A stretch of 13,820 bases of DNA from NCBI GenBank assembly GCA_001800515.1, contig MGVN01000058.1, forward strand, positions 15,462-29,281, written 5' to 3'. Under the pieces are notes generated by a model. That model was not told where the DNA came from, did not search any database, and saw only the letters and a program-made list of their open reading frames with translations. Source of the stretch: Elusimicrobia bacterium RIFOXYB2_FULL_49_7 (GTDB lineage: Bacteria; Fibrobacterota; OXYB2-FULL-49-7). Of the stretch, positions 7,739-13,820 are shown in pieces; the stretch's first letter is position 1; every line of letters starts with the position of its first letter. A program made the position numbers and the translations under genes.

Positions 7739-8424
7739 TAATTTTCTCCAGTAACCTTCAAATCCATAGGCTTTATTTCTGTTCCGCAGCCTGCGCAGAC
7801 CTCTTTTTGCCATTTAGAGGGGCAACGCAATTCAAACCCATTAGGCTTTTTTACAACATCAGGCAACTGACAATCTTTTAGTGTTTTTCTTCCAATAACG
7901 AAGCTAGCGTTTGCTTCATATTGAAGGGAATTATTTAACCGAGCAGGTGGGAAAGCAATCACAATCTTCTTTTTGGGAAAACGATTTCGTATTATCTTAA
8001 CGGGGGGTACGAGATCAGAGTCACCTGACATCAAAATTGCGGTGTCGAACTTATCTTCGTAAGCATCTGAAATCAGTGATACAGAAATATTTACATCTGT
8101 CATTTTTTCTGCCGGATCTGGGTATGTGTGACCACAGCTACGACAGGTAAAGTTTTTCATCTGAAAATAGCCAAACTGCATATTAATTCCGCCTCTGGCT
8201 TGCAAAGCTTCTATGAAGGTGTTTTGACGTTTTTCCTTCTCAGGATTATTCCGAACATATGAAGTAAAATAATTCACAGCGGATAGAATTTGACCTGGTC
8301 GTAAAAATGATTTTGAAAGACATACCAAATCAAGCCACAATAAATGCCTAAACCCCTTTTGAAGCATTCCAAAATAGAGGTTAAAACCGTCTATATATAC
8401 GCTTACTCTATCGTTTTTAATCAT
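7738..8424 (-). CDS. NYN-domain (PIN-like) nuclease with zinc-ribbon cysteines
   Basis: This 228-residue protein has the acidic catalytic signature of NYN/LabA-type (DUF88) metal-dependent RNases: YIDGFNLYF (Asp12, Asn15), MTDVNISV (Asp110, Asn112) and MSGDSDLVP (Asp135, Asp137). Inserted in the fold is CRSCGHTYPDP (Cys94, Cys97). The C-terminal tail carries Cys201, Cys210 and Cys213 (CAGCG). These five cysteines suggest zinc-binding elements, perhaps for nucleic-acid recognition. The start is the ATG at 8424, with AAGGTG 6 nt upstream. A GTG at 8433 is the alternative. It precedes the methyltransferase with TAATG coupling. A 17-bp palindrome lies just upstream. The gene looks intact, unlike its neighbours. 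Its substrate is unknown. Confidence 0.88.
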   Translation of the reverse strand: MIKNDRVSVYIDGFNLYFGMLQKGFRHLLWLDLVCLSKSFLRPGQILSAVNYFTSYVRNNPEKEKRQNTFIEALQARGGINMQFGYFQMKNFTCRSCGHTYPDPAEKMTDVNISVSLISDAYEDKFDTAILMSGDSDLVPPVKIIRNRFPKKKIVIAFPPARLNNSLQYEANASFVIGRKTLKDCQLPDVVKKPNGFELRCPSKWQKEVCAGCGTEIKPMDLKVTGEN

Positions 8425-8440
8425 TTGTAACACCTTAAAC

Positions 8441-8457
8441 TATTGACATTGTCAATA
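8441..8457. promoter_or_regulatory. palindromic operator TATTGACATTGTCAATA
   Basis: This perfect inverted repeat has 8-nt arms around one central base. It lies 17-33 nt upstream of the NYN start and contains the TTGACA of the rightward promoter. A dimeric repressor bound here would control both directions. No regulator gene is seen next to it. Confidence 0.65.
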
Positions 8458-8471
8458 ATATTTGTTATATT
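8443..8471 (+). promoter_or_regulatory. strong sigma70-like promoter for the small RNA
   Basis: TTGACA (8443-8448), a 17-nt spacer and TATATT (8466-8471) match the consensus at 11 of 12 positions. It points right, away from the NYN gene, and would start transcription near 8478, directly before the two hairpins. The -35 box lies within the palindrome at 8441-8457. Confidence 0.75.
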
Positions 8472-8477
8472 TATTTC

Positions 8478-8540
8478 ATAATCAGCGCTGGAGATAGCAT
8501 CTCCAGTCCGACGCTTCGGAAACGGAGCGTTTATTTTTTC
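8478..8540 (+). ncRNA. candidate small structured RNA (about 62 nt)
   Basis: There is no ORF, but there are two perfect hairpins. The first is CTGGAGAT-AGC-ATCTCCAG (8488-8506, 8 bp). The second is ACGCTTCG-GAAA-CGGAGCGT (8511-8530, 8 bp with one G-U pair and a GNRA-type loop). It is followed by TTATTTTTT, so it also acts as an intrinsic terminator for rightward transcription. A near-consensus promoter ends 7 nt before the inferred start. This is the organisation of a free-standing sRNA. No coding gene lies downstream in this direction before the terminator, so it is not a leader. I cannot match it to a known RNA family. Exact ends are inferred. Confidence 0.65.
8523..8540 (+). terminator. 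intrinsic terminator of the small RNA
   Basis: The 3' arm CGGAGCGT pairs with ACGCTTCG at 8511-8518 and is followed by TTATTTTTTC. Only the rightward direction has the U-tract. Confidence 0.7.
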
Positions 8541-8551
8541 TACCTGTAATA

Positions 8552-8632
8552 TCATACTTTTTTCCCACCAGCTACCATTGTGATCATTTTATTAAACTCG
8601 CATTCAACCTTTGTTGCAAAGTCTGACTCCAT
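8552..8632 (-). other. possible small ORF interrupted by the insertion sequence
   Basis: A 26-codon leftward frame (MESDFATKVECEF onward, ending AGGKKV) remains open upstream to the IS edge. If the IS and one copy of a possible CA duplication are removed, it joins in frame to 9921-9952, giving 41 codons with a GTG start. No convincing ribosome-binding site is seen, so it may be chance. The function is unknown. Confidence 0.25.
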
Positions 8633-8645
8633 CAGATAAACATCA

Positions 8646-8657
8646 GGGAACCTCTAA
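8646..8657 (+). repeat. IS left terminal inverted repeat
   Basis: GGGAACCTCTAA forms a 12-bp perfect match with the complement of the right end. Similarity beyond it is partial (AAAT against TAAT). Confidence 0.8.
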
Positions 8658-8799
8658 AAATGCTCTCGCAAATGTTTTTTAGGGCCAACTCTGACAACTT
8701 TGACCCCTTGCTGGGATAAATTAATGCGGAAGTTTGTTTTCACGATCTCCTTTCCCGCCTCCCCACGCGCCTTTTCGGCGCTTCCGGAGGCGCTGCGGC

Positions 8800-9819
8800 T
8801 CATGCCGCACCCGCCAGGTAGCAATATCTTCGCATGTTGTAGGTCAGGTTGTTTATTCCGATCTTCGCGACCGCTCTGACACGGCCGATACATCGTATGA
8901 AGTATGCGCCCGTATGCGACATGACCCCGAACACATGCTCCACCCTCGCCCGGATTTTCGCCCGGCGCTTGTTCATGGCTTTCTGAAAACTGCTCAGCTC
9001 CCTGTTCCTGCGACCCTTGGTGCAGATATGGCTCCGATAGCCTTCAGACCTGAACTTCTTTTCTCTCCCTTTGGACCGATAAGCGCTGTCCGCGTAAACG
9101 TCCTTGGGGTTCTCTTCGGGCGTAATCAGCTTGTTCATCACTTGGCTGTCATGGACACTGGCGGACGTGACCTCATATTCGCGTATCAGCTTGTGCTTGG
9201 CGTCCACGTTGACATGGTTCTTGTAGCCGTAGTACGACTTCGAATGCTTCTTGGTCCAGCGCGCATCGGTGTCCTTCTGGCTAAGCTTGGCCGGGTTCTC
9301 CTGCCAGGCTTCCGGCGTTTCACCCGCCTCGACACTCTTCTTCTCCTCCTGGTTCATCGCCTGTCGAGGTACTTCCACAATGGTCGCGTCAATCAACTGC
9401 CCCTTCTTGGCCTTAAAGCCATGAACCTGAAGATGCCGGTCGAACTCCTTGAAAATCTGCTGAATGACTCCGGCATTGGACAAAGTCTCCCGGTAGAGCC
9501 AAATGGTCTTAGCATCCGGAACACCTTCCTCCAAGGAAAGGCCAAGGAAACGGACAAAAGAGAGGCGGTCGCGTATCTGGAATTCCATCTGGTCATCCGA
9601 CAGGCCGTAAAGGCTCTGGAGGACAAGAATCTTGAGCATCATGACGTAATCATAGGGTGGGCGACCTGCTTCACTTTTACGTGCCTTCCGCAGATGGCGC
9701 TGAAGAACCTTACGGAAGGACTCCCAAGGGATGAGCGTGTTGAGCTTTTCGAGCGGGTCGCCGCAGTTGCTGATGGATTCGTAGCGGTCTTCAAGGGAAA
9801 AAATGCTCAGTTGACCCAT
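8800..9819 (-). CDS. IS5-family DDE transposase
   Basis: This 339-residue transposase cuts and pastes the surrounding element. The N-terminal domain contains YDYVMMLKILVLQSLYGLSD and QMEFQIRDRLSFVRFLG (about 56-93), the classic IS5-type DUF772 region. The catalytic triad is Asp144 (LIDATIVE), Asp244 (VYADSAYRSK) and Glu294 (RARVEHVFG). The ATG at 9819 has AGGAG 6 nt upstream. The length is normal and no frameshift is seen, so it is probably active. A 369-codon frame on the opposite strand is a shadow of this gene. Confidence 0.95.
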   Translation of the reverse strand: MGQLSIFSLEDRYESISNCGDPLEKLNTLIPWESFRKVLQRHLRKARKSEAGRPPYDYVMMLKILVLQSLYGLSDDQMEFQIRDRLSFVRFLGLSLEEGVPDAKTIWLYRETLSNAGVIQQIFKEFDRHLQVHGFKAKKGQLIDATIVEVPRQAMNQEEKKSVEAGETPEAWQENPAKLSQKDTDARWTKKHSKSYYGYKNHVNVDAKHKLIREYEVTSASVHDSQVMNKLITPEENPKDVYADSAYRSKGREKKFRSEGYRSHICTKGRRNRELSSFQKAMNKRRAKIRARVEHVFGVMSHTGAYFIRCIGRVRAVAKIGINNLTYNMRRYCYLAGAA

Positions 9820-9906
9820 AAATTACTCCTGTCCGGTGGTTAATGGATGCTACCGGATAAGAATATAATAAATAGGTCGCACATTGTCAATCTTTTTCTT
9901 TAATTA

Positions 9907-9918
9907 TTAGAGGTTCCC
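9907..9918 (-). repeat. IS right terminal inverted repeat
   Basis: TTAGAGGTTCCC is the exact reverse complement of 8646-8657. It lies about 90 nt upstream of the transposase start, leaving room for its promoter. Confidence 0.8.
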
Positions 9919-9972
9919 CATTATCGAATCCCAAGAATACAATTAATAACACAATTTCATTCTATTTTACAT

Positions 9973-10419
9973 CTATTTTTTGGGCAAGATTTCACCCTCA
10001 TCCCACCTTAGTCGATAACGCCTTTCGCGTTCAAGGAATGCTCTTTCACCACCCTCAAGAATTTTACATACCCTTTCTCTTATTGACCTATTTTCAAGGG
10101 AACCGCCAATATAGGTTATACGCGGAAATACTGAGCCATCCTGACGAGTTGCTGATGCCACAATTACTTGATCTGCATCAGTATTGACAACAAGATTAGC
10201 ATTATGTGTTACTACAATGACTTGCCTTCTTTTGCGAGCTTCCCTGAAATGTGGAACCAACTCTTCAAATATGGAGTTTGGATCAAGATTCTCCTCCGGC
10301 TGATCAATAATTAATGGTCTTCGATCCTGACGATCTATCGCCAAATAGAGCAGGAGTAGTACTGACCGCGGCGAGGATAGTGTAAACAATATACTTGCCG
10401 CTGCTTTTTCGTCATTCCG
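9973..10419 (-). pseudogene. C-terminal fragment of a TrlF-like AAA/ABC-type ATPase
   Basis: This remnant is the ATPase C-terminal half: Walker B with D-loop, PLIIDQPEENLDPNSIFEEL (about 25-44 from the TTG at 10389), then the H-loop VVTHNANLVVNTDADQVIVA. It ends with GGSLENRSIRERVCKILEGG followed by ERAFLERERRYRL. This architecture fits SMC-like ATPases of the TrlF family, whose full proteins are far longer, with an N-terminal PHP-type phosphoesterase domain. Here the frame opens only after a TAG at 10420-10422. The ABC signature, expected as LSPGQR, is garbled to LSSPRS. Walker A, the coiled coil and the N-terminal domain are missing. The 3' end looks natural. TrlF-type proteins are linked to phage defence. 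No start codon with a ribosome site is visible. Confidence 0.75.
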
Positions 10420-10455
10420 CTATAATGAAAACTTATCCGTTTTTGACAAGGTAAT

Positions 10456-11414
10456 TTAACATGATCTTTCCCGCCAGCGGATCTCCTCTGCAGCTTTCAC
10501 CATTGCAAGGAAACTTTCCACAGGCACATAGTTGGGAATGGAGTTTCCGGAACCAAGCGCAAAACCCCTTGCCTTTGCACGGTAGCAGGTCCCCCGTTCA
10601 ACAACTTCTTCAAAAAGCACATCCGGCTTTTTACAGCAAAGATCATTTAGATCAAAACCCCCGAAAAATCCTATGCTACTTCCATAGCGGTCAATCCTTT
10701 CGTCAAACAATGCGATTTGATCCTCATTACTGTGTTTTGCATTGACGCCGGTTGCAATAATATCATCCATAACTTCAAATATTTTTCCACAACTGTGAAG
10801 CAAAAACGGTTTATTGGCTGCATGGGGCAATACACAGAAAAGATCACCATAACGCGGTAATAAGTCCTTCCAGAGACCTGCCAGAAGATCCCCGATCTTT
10901 ATATAAAGATCACGGAAAAGATCCGGATCGTCATATTGAAGAAAACATAGCCACTCATATCCGACCAAATCTTCGCTAATCTCGAAGACACCACATCCTA
11001 TGCCTCCGACGGCTTTCATACCGTGCGGCAACCCCTTTTTAAGTCCCTCGAAATAGGGCGTATATTTTTCCCAATAAAAACGCGACAGTTCTTGCCAAGG
11101 ATATTTTTCAAAATCGGCCCGGCTTTGAATAGGCCCTGCTTTCCCTCCGTAAATGGCGCCATGGCCGGGAAGAATTGTTGGCCCCCCCCTTCCCAGCTTA
11201 CAGTGTCATAAGTCATCTCCTTGAAAAACTTGCAAACTTGAGCCATGTGATGATTTATATCCGCCATGGTAGGTTCGGCCGGGATAATCATCGACTCATT
11301 GAATATTTTTTCCATGATGCCCGTATTAATTATATGCTCATACAACGGAAGCCGTTTCGGTCTGATGTTTTTTGCCGCATCAACAATGTTTCTGTAGTCT
11401 GGCATGAAATCCAT
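10456..11414 (-). pseudogene. uroporphyrinogen-decarboxylase (URO-D) family protein, one-base frameshift
   Basis: The gene would encode about 319 residues if one base were restored. The start is the ATG at 11412-11414 with GAAGGGAG upstream. The N-terminal frame runs to YDTVSWEGG. After the G8 run (C8 at 11182-11189 on +), the correct continuation lies in the other frame: PTILPGHGAIYGGKAGPI, then SRADFEKYPWQELSRFYWEK and GLPHGMKAVGGIG. The C-terminal half has the family's LHSCGKIFEVMDDII, GVNAKHSNEDQI and RYGSSIGFFGGFD. Its HSC fits the HxC element of URO-D-like corrinoid methyltransferases. Distant URO-D homologues beside AraC regulators are usually not haem enzymes but methyl transfer or sugar-linked proteins of unknown role. 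The frameshift could be real, slippage-based or a sequencing error. Confidence 0.8.
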
Positions 11415-11474
11415 AAAACTCCCTTCGTTTTGATGATATAAATATAATGCTTTTTTAGGCATTAATCTCACTCT

Positions 11475-11518
11475 ATATTGCCATAATATAGCGCTTAATT
11501 GCTATATTATGGCAATAT
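11475..11518. promoter_or_regulatory. 18-bp perfect inverted repeat between URO-D and araC-type genes
   Basis: The left arm ATATTGCCATAATATAGC (11475-11492) and right arm GCTATATTATGGCAATAT (11501-11518) are exact complements separated by 8 nt. The repeat fills the divergent intergenic region, and its right arm reaches the AraC start codon at 11517. Each arm contains TATATT-like -10 sequences. It is the obvious operator for the AraC-family protein, and it could alternatively form an RNA hairpin over the start codon. Confidence 0.75.
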
Positions 11519-12392
11519 GACCGAAAAAGACATTCTCCAATCGTCCGCGGAACAGGAGCAGGTGCCTCTCGACACACCTTTTTTTCGGGCCTATCGGGGT
11601 GTTTATCTCGAACGAAGAAGCATAGCCCCCCATTATCATAATGAGCTGGAAATATTGTTTCCACAGGGACTTGCAGGGGAAACCTGGGTTTCAGGCAAAC
11701 GCCATTCTTTTCAGAAACGTTCAGCCCATATCATTCCTCCAGGAGCGGTCCATTCGTTTCGCGTTTGGCCACAGGGGGATGGAAGCATTTTTGTAATACA
11801 ACTCAACACAGAGCGGTGCGCCGCCCTACTTAATGTATTTCCCAATTTTAATCGAAAACATTTTTTCGATCGGCTTTCGCGTCTCCCTGTTTCGATTGAT
11901 TCTTTACGTAAAGATATGCTTTCTGCAACACTTGGTTTGTCCCCTTTCCGCCCGAAAAAATCACCGGCTATTGAGAGTGCCGTGTCCGATCTCGAGATTA
12001 CCTCCCGCATTCTGCGGATTTTGCTGGAAAGCAATAGACATAAACCTGCCAAGCCGGCAATTGACGAACGGCTGTATCGGATTTTAGCTGCGCTCGAAAC
12101 GGATCTGGATAAGCCTTTTGATTTAGACAGAATATCTGAAGCAACTTCACTTTCGCGATTTCATCTTTGTCGCTTGTTTAAAAAAACAACCGGTATGACA
12201 CTTACGGAATATCAGACACATGCGCGCGTCCGGCGTGCAGCCTATCGTTTATCCGAACGCGGCCTGAATGTAACCCAGGCCGCCTACGAGACGGGCTTTA
12301 AGAGTGTTTCTTATTTTATCAAGGCATTCAGGAAGACGATGGGTTCGACGCCCAAACAGTGGGTTTTGTCCAGAATCACTACCCGCCTCTAA
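11517..12392 (+). CDS. AraC-family transcriptional regulator with cupin sensor domain
   Basis: This 291-residue regulator has an N-terminal cupin-like ligand domain: IAPHYHNELEILFPQGLAGE (about 36-55), then HIIPPGAVHSFRVWP with its conserved His and Pro. The C-terminal double helix-turn-helix is of AraC type, with ISEATSLSRFHLCRLFKKTT and the second helix in VTQAAYETGFKSVSYFIKAF followed by RKTMGSTPKQW. Such proteins usually respond to a small sugar-like effector. The ATG at 11517 lacks a ribosome site and sits inside an 18-bp inverted repeat. A GTG at 11562 with AGGAG only 3 nt away is another possible start and would leave the repeat in the untranslated leader. It is divergent from the URO-D gene, its likely target. 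Confidence 0.92.
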   Translation: MTEKDILQSSAEQEQVPLDTPFFRAYRGVYLERRSIAPHYHNELEILFPQGLAGETWVSGKRHSFQKRSAHIIPPGAVHSFRVWPQGDGSIFVIQLNTERCAALLNVFPNFNRKHFFDRLSRLPVSIDSLRKDMLSATLGLSPFRPKKSPAIESAVSDLEITSRILRILLESNRHKPAKPAIDERLYRILAALETDLDKPFDLDRISEATSLSRFHLCRLFKKTTGMTLTEYQTHARVRRAAYRLSERGLNVTQAAYETGFKSVSYFIKAFRKTMGSTPKQWVLSRITTRL

Positions 12393-12686
12393 TTTTAACA
12401 TACGCTTTCCTTTAAAAACTGAAAACATCCCTCCTCAATGGAAAGTCAAAGACGATTATAGTTTCAGTTTGCGCAAAGCAAGCTCGGTTTAAGAATTAAG
12501 GGGGGTTGGGAACGGCGCCGCACTGGAAAGACAGCAATCGCCGGTATTATGCTAAAACGTCTTGACCATACCACTCATTTTATTTGATTTTCCGGCAAAA
12601 GAGGGCCTATTTTCTTAACAGGACAAGAGAGAGAAAATGGCGGCAAATATACGGATTTTAAGACCCGGTCAATCAAGGAGCAGATC
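12393..12686 (+). other. intergenic region upstream of the spermidine-synthase-like gene
   Basis: These 294 nt hold no ORF I would support. TTGACC at 12562-12567 is a possible -35 box, but the -10 sequence 17 nt on (TGATTT) is poor. A 9-bp repeat pair, AAACTGAAA near 12417 and TTTCAGTTT near 12463, is widely spaced and lacks a T-tract. AAGGAG at 12675-12680 is the ribosome-binding site of the next gene. Confidence 0.5.
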
Positions 12687-13820
12687 ATGAAATGGTTCCC
12701 TGACATCCGCTTGACGAGCCGGATGCGTCATTTCATTCTGATTTCCGGGGTGTTGTTGGGCGTATCCTGGATAGCGTCTCTGCTCTTTGGGACCCGCCTG
12801 ATTCAGGCCGCCTATGAACAACGGTCATTCGGTTTTCTCAATGATATGTTGGCCGGCCGCGCCACTCATCCCTTGGCGTATTACACGGAACTGGGCAGCC
12901 GTTTCCTGATATTGTTCTCGGTACTGTTCGGCCTATCCCTATTCTTCCTTTTGCTGTTCATCTTACCTGCGGGAAGTCTTTCCTGGCCGGCTTGGCATCG
13001 ATGGATCAACGGGCATACCCGTTCGCTGAATGATATTTCGGATAAACATTTGTGGGCCTGGATTGCGCTGGCTGCCGGAACGAGCCTCTTTCTCGAGTTG
13101 ATGATGATTCGAATTCATTCCAGTTATTTCCAGCTTTTTGCCTATTTCAAGAACATCAGCCTGCTTTCCTGTTTTCTCGGTTTAGGCATCGGATTCATGC
13201 GGGACGAGAAGCGTATGTTGGCCCTTCCCCTGGTGGTTCCAGGTCTTGCGTTGCAGGTTGGAGCACTTTACGGTTTGCGTTTTTCCGGTGTGGCGGATAT
13301 GTTGCAAAATCCCATTTCCGAGCAATTGACATTAGGGCTGGCGCAGCTTTCCACTGTTGAAAACGCAGCCATCGGATACGCCTTTCTGTTATCCGTTTTT
13401 CTTTTGAATGCCCTTTGCTTCATTCCCTTGGGCCAACTCTCCGCGCGCCTTATGTCCCGTTTACCCGGTTTGCAGGCTTATGGATGGAACCTGGGCGGAA
13501 GTCTGCTCGGTATTCTACTGTTCACACTGCTCTCTTTTTTATGGACACCGCCCCCGGTCTGGCTGGTGGTGGGTTTTATTCTGACTTCCTTCTTCTTAAT
13601 GGCGGATCATAAATCGCTTCTGACCGCACTGGGCTCTCTGATATTGATCGTAGGCCTGTTGGCTATTCCTTTTCGGGTCAATCAATATGATTTCTATTCA
13701 CCTTATCAGATTCTGACTTTAGCGCTTTCCCCTAAGAACCTTCCGATACTGAAGACCAGCAACGCTTATTACCAACGGATTCTGGATTTGGACGATACCC
13801 GTCAAATACAATCCAACCCG
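12687..13820 (+). CDS. membrane-bound spermidine-synthase-like protein, N-terminal part (3' end outside window)
   Basis: The frame is open for 378 codons to the window edge. The ATG at 12687 has AAGGAG 6 nt upstream. There are about eight to ten hydrophobic segments, for example at 16-36, 72-95, 122-142, 156-171, 229-250, 265-283 and 291-305. The combination SLFLELMMIRI (133-143), FAYFKNISLLSCFLGLGIGF (151-170) and AYGWNLGGSLLGI (264-276), then DFYSPYQILTLAL (335-347), is characteristic of large integral-membrane proteins annotated as spermidine-synthase-like (COG4262-like). In these a transporter-like domain precedes a SpeE-type aminopropyltransferase fold. The SpeE-like catalytic part begins near YSPYQ and lies mostly beyond the window. 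The true reaction is unproven for most members. There is no obvious operon link to the AraC gene, 294 nt upstream. Confidence 0.82.
   Translation, partial: MKWFPDIRLTSRMRHFILISGVLLGVSWIASLLFGTRLIQAAYEQRSFGFLNDMLAGRATHPLAYYTELGSRFLILFSVLFGLSLFFLLLFILPAGSLSWPAWHRWINGHTRSLNDISDKHLWAWIALAAGTSLFLELMMIRIHSSYFQLFAYFKNISLLSCFLGLGIGFMRDEKRMLALPLVVPGLALQVGALYGLRFSGVADMLQNPISEQLTLGLAQLSTVENAAIGYAFLLSVFLLNALCFIPLGQLSARLMSRLPGLQAYGWNLGGSLLGILLFTLLSFLWTPPPVWLVVGFILTSFFLMADHKSLLTALGSLILIVGLLAIPFRVNQYDFYSPYQILTLALSPKNLPILKTSNAYYQRILDLDDTRQIQSNP

Larger units (their letters stand above)
8646..9918 (-). mobile_element. IS5-family insertion sequence, apparently intact
   Basis: The element is about 1273 bp with matching ends: GGGAACCTCTAA at 8646-8657, and its reverse complement TTAGAGGTTCCC at 9907-9918. 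It carries one leftward transposase gene with complete DDE motifs. A dinucleotide CA occurs on both flanks (8644-8645 and 9919-9920) and could be the target duplication, but two bases are weak evidence. The element lies between the small-RNA region and the TrlF-like fragment, so it inserted into an already AT-rich accessory stretch. Confidence 0.85.

Noticed and set aside
8488..8530. CRISPR repeat or tracr-like element
   Set aside because: The two hairpins differ in sequence, there are no regularly spaced repeats, and no cas gene is present.
8734..9843. 369-codon + strand ORF
   Set aside because: It lies entirely antisense to the transposase, whose DDE motifs, ribosome site and terminal repeats are all in place.
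12415..12472. AAACTGAAA ... TTTCAGTTT repeat pair after the AraC gene
   Set aside because: The arms are only 9 bp, AT-rich and far apart, without a T-tract; chance is likely.
13052..13612. Two short + strand ORFs inside the last gene
   Set aside because: They are out-of-frame shadows of the long membrane protein reading frame open from 12687 to the window end.

Overview
The window looks like chromosomal DNA of a Gram-negative bacterium: it carries outer-membrane beta-barrel and periplasmic lipoprotein-sorting-like proteins with Sec signal peptides. Base composition is mixed, with host-like GC-richer blocks flanking a visibly AT-richer accessory block. The gene content (thioredoxin-coupled arsenic operon with arsM, a URO-D-family enzyme divergent from an AraC regulator, a membrane-embedded spermidine-synthase-like protein) would suit a PVC-type or desulfobacterial anaerobe. 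I cannot fix the taxon from sequence alone.

Layout. (1) 1-2708: three tightly spaced + strand genes: the 3' end of a FtsX/MacB-type ABC permease, a LolA-like outer-membrane lipoprotein-sorting protein and a beta-barrel protein, together an envelope export module. (2) 2782-5742: an arsenic operon behind a sigma70-like promoter: arsM, arsR, thioredoxin-type arsC, acr3 and a secreted thioredoxin-fold-like gene. The last four start at overlaps or very short gaps. The last gene is broken, and a stop-free remnant follows it to 6057. (3) 6105-10419: an AT-richer, decayed defence-type island. It holds a small membrane protein, a reverse transcriptase cut off at catalytic motif A, a DNA adenine methyltransferase cut off just after DPPY and fused tail to tail with it, a NYN-domain nuclease, a divergent candidate small RNA with a strong promoter, an intact IS5-family element with terminal repeats, and the C-terminal piece of a TrlF-like ATPase. 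(4) 10456-12392: a URO-D-family gene split by a one-base frameshift in a G8 tract, divergent from an AraC regulator across a perfect 18-bp inverted repeat. (5) 12687-end: the N-terminal membrane part of a spermidine-synthase-like protein, running off the window.

How the genes work together. The arsenic operon is a coherent detoxification set: arsenate is reduced by ArsC, arsenite is exported by Acr3 or methylated by ArsM, and ArsR senses it. The defence block appears non-functional as a set, because both large enzymes are truncated at one shared deletion junction. The best candidates for something undescribed are the 62-nt two-hairpin RNA (about 8478-8540), which is divergent from the NYN nuclease through a 17-bp palindrome, and the palindrome-controlled AraC/URO-D pair with its homopolymer frameshift.
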